A stretch of 61,191 nt of DNA from CAZPKH01 sp964407165 (GTDB lineage: Bacteria > Bacteroidota > Bacteroidia > Bacteroidales > Muribaculaceae), in assembly GCA_964407165.1 (NCBI GenBank), contig CAYOUJ010000008.1:1-61191 (forward strand), in the 5' to 3' direction. The position numbers and the translations under genes were made by a program. The first letter of the stretch is position 1. Each line of letters starts with the position of its first letter. Shown here piece by piece: positions 58,207-61,191 of this stretch. Below the pieces are notes generated by a model, which made no database searches, had not been told where the DNA came from, and saw only the letters and a list, made by a program, of their open reading frames with translations.

Positions 58207-58234
58207 GGCGTGCGGCCGGGGACGGCCGCACGCC
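58207..58234. terminator. GC-rich perfect hairpin
   Basis: A 12 bp perfect stem GGCGTGCGGCCG/CGGCCGCACGCC with GGGA loop. It is about 50 nt before the promoter of the WG-repeat gene and has no T-run. It may terminate transcription from the ClC side. Confidence 0.5.
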
Positions 58235-58282
58235 GTAGTTGAAAAATTCTCCAAAAATCCTTGAAATTCAGGAAATTTTATT

Positions 58283-58290
58283 TACCTTTG
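58283..58290 (+). promoter_or_regulatory. -7 box TACCTTTG for the WG-repeat gene
   Basis: An exact box with TTG at 58261-58263 (19 nt spacing), 33 nt before ATG 58324. Confidence 0.7.
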
Positions 58291-58323
58291 CGCCATACGT
58301 ACTAACCCTATAAAAAACATGCC

Positions 58324-60732
58324 ATGCAAAGATTGTATCTACCGCTGGTGGCGGCGCTCCTGTTGGGCCCCGCGCTGTTGACGGCACAGACACCCGCCGT
58401 GCCGCACCTTACCCCCGAGACACACTTCATGCAGAAGAAGATCGGCAACATCCGCAACCTCGGCGACCCCGCCGAGGGCATCTTCACCATCCAGGAGTAT
58501 AACAGAGACCTGGGCTATGCAAGTTATTACGGATTTTACGGCGTCGACGGCCGCTACCTGTTCGCCCCCGAGTGGATGGCCCCCTCCGGCGGCGAGACAC
58601 CGCGCTTCAACGGCGGCGCCTGCATCGCCAAGTGGGGACGCAAGAACGCCGCCGGCAAAGAGCCGCTGTGCATACTCTACGCCGACGCCTCCGTCAAGGA
58701 GCTGCCCGTGACGTGGGAGGAGGCGACGCAGTTTTACGACGGCGTGGCCAAGGTGTTCATGCGCGACGGACGCACCGAGCAGGTGTTTTACATCAACACC
58801 CAAGGCGAGAAGGTCTGGCCCGCGCTGGCTTATACTTACGACATTAGCGTCAAGGGTTCATCCATGTCCATCAAGGAGGGCATGCACCCAATCCGCGAGG
58901 GCCTGCGTGCCTACTTCGACAACAAGACCTCCCGCTGGGGATATCTCGACGACAAGGGTAACGTGGCCATCCCCGCCAAGTTCCTCGGCGCCCGCGACTT
59001 CGCCGGCGGTTATGCACTGGTGATAGTGAAGGGTGAGCGCGACTATCCCGCGTTCATCGACCGTGACGGCAAGGAGGTCGTCAAGCCCGACCTCCAGGCG
59101 CCGACGCTGCAATATGCCGCCAACCTCAGCGATGTGGCCGACGGGATGTATTGCATCGTCAAAGACGGCTCTAACACTGTCTATTACGACATGACCGGCA
59201 AGGAGGTGCAGCGTTACAACCAAGGCGCGCCCTTCTTCTGCGACTACGCCTTCGTGCGCCCCGCGTCAAATGAGAACGTTGTGGCCGTCAACGCCAAGTT
59301 CGACGCCGTGCGCCGCGTCTACCCCAAGGACGTCGACATGATTCGCCAGGGCAGCATGCTTTACTGTCCCGATTGGGGAGTGGTCACAGTCGACGAAAAG
59401 TATGTCTACTCCGCCGACGGCACCATGCGCCTGCAGGGCACCGGCGAATACGGCACGATGGTCGGCCAATTCTCCCCCGAGGGGCACGCCAAGACCCTCG
59501 CCTGCCTCTTCGCCGACAACAAAAAATATGAATATTACGGCATCACCGACCTCGAGGGCAACCTGCTCGTAGTCTTCTCCGATGAGGAGGAGGCCGGCGG
59601 CGGCTGGGCCATCACCCCGCGCCCCAAGAAGCCCATGCCCATCGACCTGCCCCCCATCGGCGGTCTTCCCCCCTTTGATCCCGGCCCGCAAGGCCCCAAG
59701 GACTACCAGTCTGCTACATACGAGGTCTGCATAAACGTCTATCCCGAAGGCGCGGGTACAGTCACCGGCGCCGGAAAATACAAATACGGCGACAAGGTGC
59801 GCCTCAGGGGCTCTGCCAAGCAGGGATGGGTGGTCGCCGACGTGGTCAGCGACAACCCCTCTACGCTCTACGGCTCCGGCACCGACTATGAGGTGCGCGG
59901 CGACGGCTGCCTGACCGTATACTTCGCAGAGCTTGAGACCTACAACTTCGCCGACGGCGTCTATGAGGGCACCATCCCCTCCGCCCTGTTCGCCGGCATG
60001 GAGGCGACCAACTTCCCCGTCTACCTCGAGATGAGCCCTGACGGCTCCTACAAGTCGCCCTACGGCGACCGTACCGGCGGCGTGTTCACGTTCATCGCCG
60101 ACCCCGAGAAGACCTACGAGGGCAAGCTGCGCGCCAACGGACAGGTGCGCGAAGGCTCCAAGGTGACGTTCAACTACTTCCCCGCGCCCATGAAGGTGCT
60201 CGGCACATACAACAAGGACGGCAAGAAGTGGCTCGTGGTCGACGGCGGCACAAACGTGATGGCCAACACCACCATCGTCTCCACCGGCTCCGGCAACAAC
60301 AGCGCTATCGAGGCGCTGATGATGAACTTCACCATGATGTTTGACGGCTTCAGCACCGTCGACGTCGCCCCGCGCCACTACCGCATCGAAATGAAGGACA
60401 TCGATGCCAAGACCGGCGCGTTCACCTTCGGCGAGCTGCAGACCTACTCGACGCAATACGGCTGGGTGCCCGGCGGCGACGCGAGGCTCGCGATAGTCGA
60501 GCGCGGACTGTTTAACACCAAGGTTGACTGCGGCGCTGACGCCAACTCCTACATGGGCCTGCGGATGACCCCCGCCAAGCAGCGCACCGACATACTGTGG
60601 TATCCCCCGGAGTCGTTCTACGACACCCCTTCGCTCTACCAGAGCATAGTCAAAGACTTGGGCGAGAAATACCGCAACTTCGCCAGCAACTATGACGTGC
60701 TCCGCAACCTCAACATCACCGACCTGCGCTGA
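58324..60732 (+). CDS. Secreted WG-repeat protein
   Basis: The 802-residue protein has a signal peptide (MQRLYLPLVAALLLGPALLT, then AQTP). Residues about 40-430 contain WG-type repeats (for example 'RWGYLDDKGNVAIPAKF', 'YPAFIDRDGKEVVKPDL'). A proline-rich linker (about 440-460, 'MPIDLPPIGGLPPFDPGPQG') precedes a divergent InlB B-repeat (Flg_new_2-like) module ('VYPEGAGTVTGAGKYKYGD'). The last 250 residues are beta-rich with no family I recognise. It is monocistronic with its own promoter and a very strong terminator. Function is unknown. Confidence 0.82.
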   Translation: MQRLYLPLVAALLLGPALLTAQTPAVPHLTPETHFMQKKIGNIRNLGDPAEGIFTIQEYNRDLGYASYYGFYGVDGRYLFAPEWMAPSGGETPRFNGGACIAKWGRKNAAGKEPLCILYADASVKELPVTWEEATQFYDGVAKVFMRDGRTEQVFYINTQGEKVWPALAYTYDISVKGSSMSIKEGMHPIREGLRAYFDNKTSRWGYLDDKGNVAIPAKFLGARDFAGGYALVIVKGERDYPAFIDRDGKEVVKPDLQAPTLQYAANLSDVADGMYCIVKDGSNTVYYDMTGKEVQRYNQGAPFFCDYAFVRPASNENVVAVNAKFDAVRRVYPKDVDMIRQGSMLYCPDWGVVTVDEKYVYSADGTMRLQGTGEYGTMVGQFSPEGHAKTLACLFADNKKYEYYGITDLEGNLLVVFSDEEEAGGGWAITPRPKKPMPIDLPPIGGLPPFDPGPQGPKDYQSATYEVCINVYPEGAGTVTGAGKYKYGDKVRLRGSAKQGWVVADVVSDNPSTLYGSGTDYEVRGDGCLTVYFAELETYNFADGVYEGTIPSALFAGMEATNFPVYLEMSPDGSYKSPYGDRTGGVFTFIADPEKTYEGKLRANGQVREGSKVTFNYFPAPMKVLGTYNKDGKKWLVVDGGTNVMANTTIVSTGSGNNSAIEALMMNFTMMFDGFSTVDVAPRHYRIEMKDIDAKTGAFTFGELQTYSTQYGWVPGGDARLAIVERGLFNTKVDCGADANSYMGLRMTPAKQRTDILWYPPESFYDTPSLYQSIVKDLGEKYRNFASNYDVLRNLNITDLR

Positions 60733-60753
60733 GAGCTGATCAGCCGATGAGTT

Positions 60754-60789
60754 AAAGAGTTGATGAGGGCCTTCCCTCATCAACTCTTT
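60754..60789 (+). terminator. Rho-independent terminator of the WG-repeat gene
   Basis: A perfect 16 bp stem AAAGAGTTGATGAGGG/CCCTCATCAACTCTTT with CCTT loop, followed by ATTTCTTT, 22 nt after the stop. Confidence 0.9.
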
Positions 60790-60824
60790 ATTTCTTTAAG
60801 GTTTAAGAGTGATATTTTATAAAT

Positions 60825-60928
60825 GCGCTCCAAAGGAGCGCGATGATGATAACCCCGGGCTGCGCTCCGCTTGCCCGGGGTTTTATGATAGGTAATATAT
60901 TTATGCGCTCTAAGTCTTTAGGGCATAA
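60825..60928 (+). repeat. Palindromic repeat unit 3
   Basis: Same plan as the units at 774-998. A mini-hairpin GCGCTCC-AAA-GGAGCGC (60825-60841) is followed by GATGATGAT, then a core hairpin with CCCCGGGC/GCCCGGGG arms (60851-60882). A degenerate mini-hairpin (about 60901-60928) ends at the terminator of the ncRNA. Confidence 0.8.
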
Positions 60929-60962
60929 AAAACCTGCGTCTCTCTTCGACAGGGAGCGCAGG
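60927..60962 (-). terminator. Terminator of the structured RNA
   Basis: On the minus strand the stem CCTGCG/CGCAGG with an inner CTCCCT/AGAGAG-like helix is followed by TTTTTT. Confidence 0.8.
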
Positions 60963-61134
60963 ACCAAGTAGATAAAGCAATTCTTCAGTGTAGAGAATCG
61001 ATCATACTTACATTTGTGCACCGGAGAAAGCCTTTGGCGGCGCTGTCGCAGCGTGCTCTATCCATTAGTCATAACGATCTGTGTAAAACTTTCAGCTAAG
61101 GGATAAGGCATTTAGGGTGCTTACTCTCTTTACA
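60927..61134 (-). ncRNA. Structured RNA of about 208 nt, possible 6S RNA
   Basis: This has a promoter at 61140-61147, a terminator at 60927-60962 and no reading frame between. The 5' part (AGAGAGTAAGCA) can pair with a 3' segment (TGCTTTATCTAC) with small internal loops. The middle can form a rod capped by CTGCG/CAGC and GCC-AAA-GGC hairpins. Length, isolated promoter and a closing stem with a central bubble fit 6S RNA or the Bacteroidales-1 motif. It lacks tmRNA, SRP or RNase P signatures. Confidence 0.55.
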
Positions 61135-61139
61135 GGTTG

Positions 61140-61147
61140 CAAAGTTA
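61140..61147 (-). promoter_or_regulatory. -7 box TAACTTTG for the structured RNA
   Basis: A consensus box with TTTG (61168-61171 on the minus strand) 20 nt upstream. Confidence 0.7.
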
Positions 61148-61191
61148 ATCGACGGAAATCTAAAAAGCAAATATTTTATAAAAAATTTTTT

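Noticed and set aside
60927..61134. tmRNA, SRP RNA or RNase P RNA
   Set aside because: No tRNA-like ends or tag frame, no SRP tetraloop region, and none of the conserved RNase P segments.

Overview
The window looks like a roughly 60 kb piece of a GC-rich Bacteroidales draft genome, most probably from a Muribaculaceae-like gut commensal; the family is a guess from gene content and base composition. Three things point to Bacteroidota. Sixteen intergenic sites match the phylum's -7 promoter box TAnnTTTG, many with a TTG about 18-20 nt upstream. The gene families are typical (DUF4493 and PCMD surface lipoproteins, SusA-like amylase, CHU_C sorting domain, TonB receptor with an OMP_b-brl_3 barrel, NspC, WG repeats). 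Shine-Dalgarno sequences are absent. A run of exactly 100 Ns at 57937-58036 marks a scaffold gap inside a tandem repeat, so this is a draft assembly.

Layout. 1-1166: possible mobile-element edge, a Crp/Fnr regulator, then an array of palindromic repeats. 1167-5360: clpB (+) and an MFS transporter (-) converge on a nested inverted repeat. 5416-18196: nine tightly packed minus-strand genes. They begin with a DUF4493 lipoprotein, two paralogous beta-barrels and a PCMD lipoprotein, and run straight into uvrD/pcrA, nspC, a glycosyltransferase, radC and an Upf1-like helicase. 18306-19688: tadA-rnz. 19761-25279: plus-strand operon of a beta-barrel, an M16 protease, mtnN, luxS and an AlbA_2 protein, followed by a short promoter-to-terminator transcript. 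25458-30561: uvrA, a lytic transglycosylase and a T9SS type B cargo protein (-). 30685-36861: two identical tRNA-Arg genes, a TonB-type receptor, tRNA-fMet and two NSS transporters. 37038-41779: operon of glycosyltransferase, GYF_2 proteins (one with a CD225 domain), DUF4286, ruvC and a glycosidase-like lipoprotein. Then come susA and an AAA/PD-(D/E)XK protein. 45581-51574: a second DUF4493/PCMD lipoprotein operon. 51765-61191: cdsA, a DUF362 protein, tRNA-Gly, a Sua5-family gene, a polyprenyl sugar-phosphotransferase, a ClC channel, a WG-repeat protein, and a roughly 208 nt structured RNA that may be 6S RNA.

How it fits together. Housekeeping genes for DNA repair (UvrA, UvrD, RuvC, RadC), translation (tRNAs, TadA, Sua5, RNase Z), protein quality control (ClpB) and the activated methyl cycle (MtnN-LuxS) are mixed with envelope functions. 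The most system-like content is the pair of DUF4493/PCMD loci. Their secreted lipoproteins share one modular plan (lipobox, DUF4493 or other beta modules, Fn3-like module, PCMD-like C-terminus), and one locus also carries two paralogous beta-barrels. The other striking content is non-coding: several classes of palindromic and short-period repeats fill the intergenic gaps.
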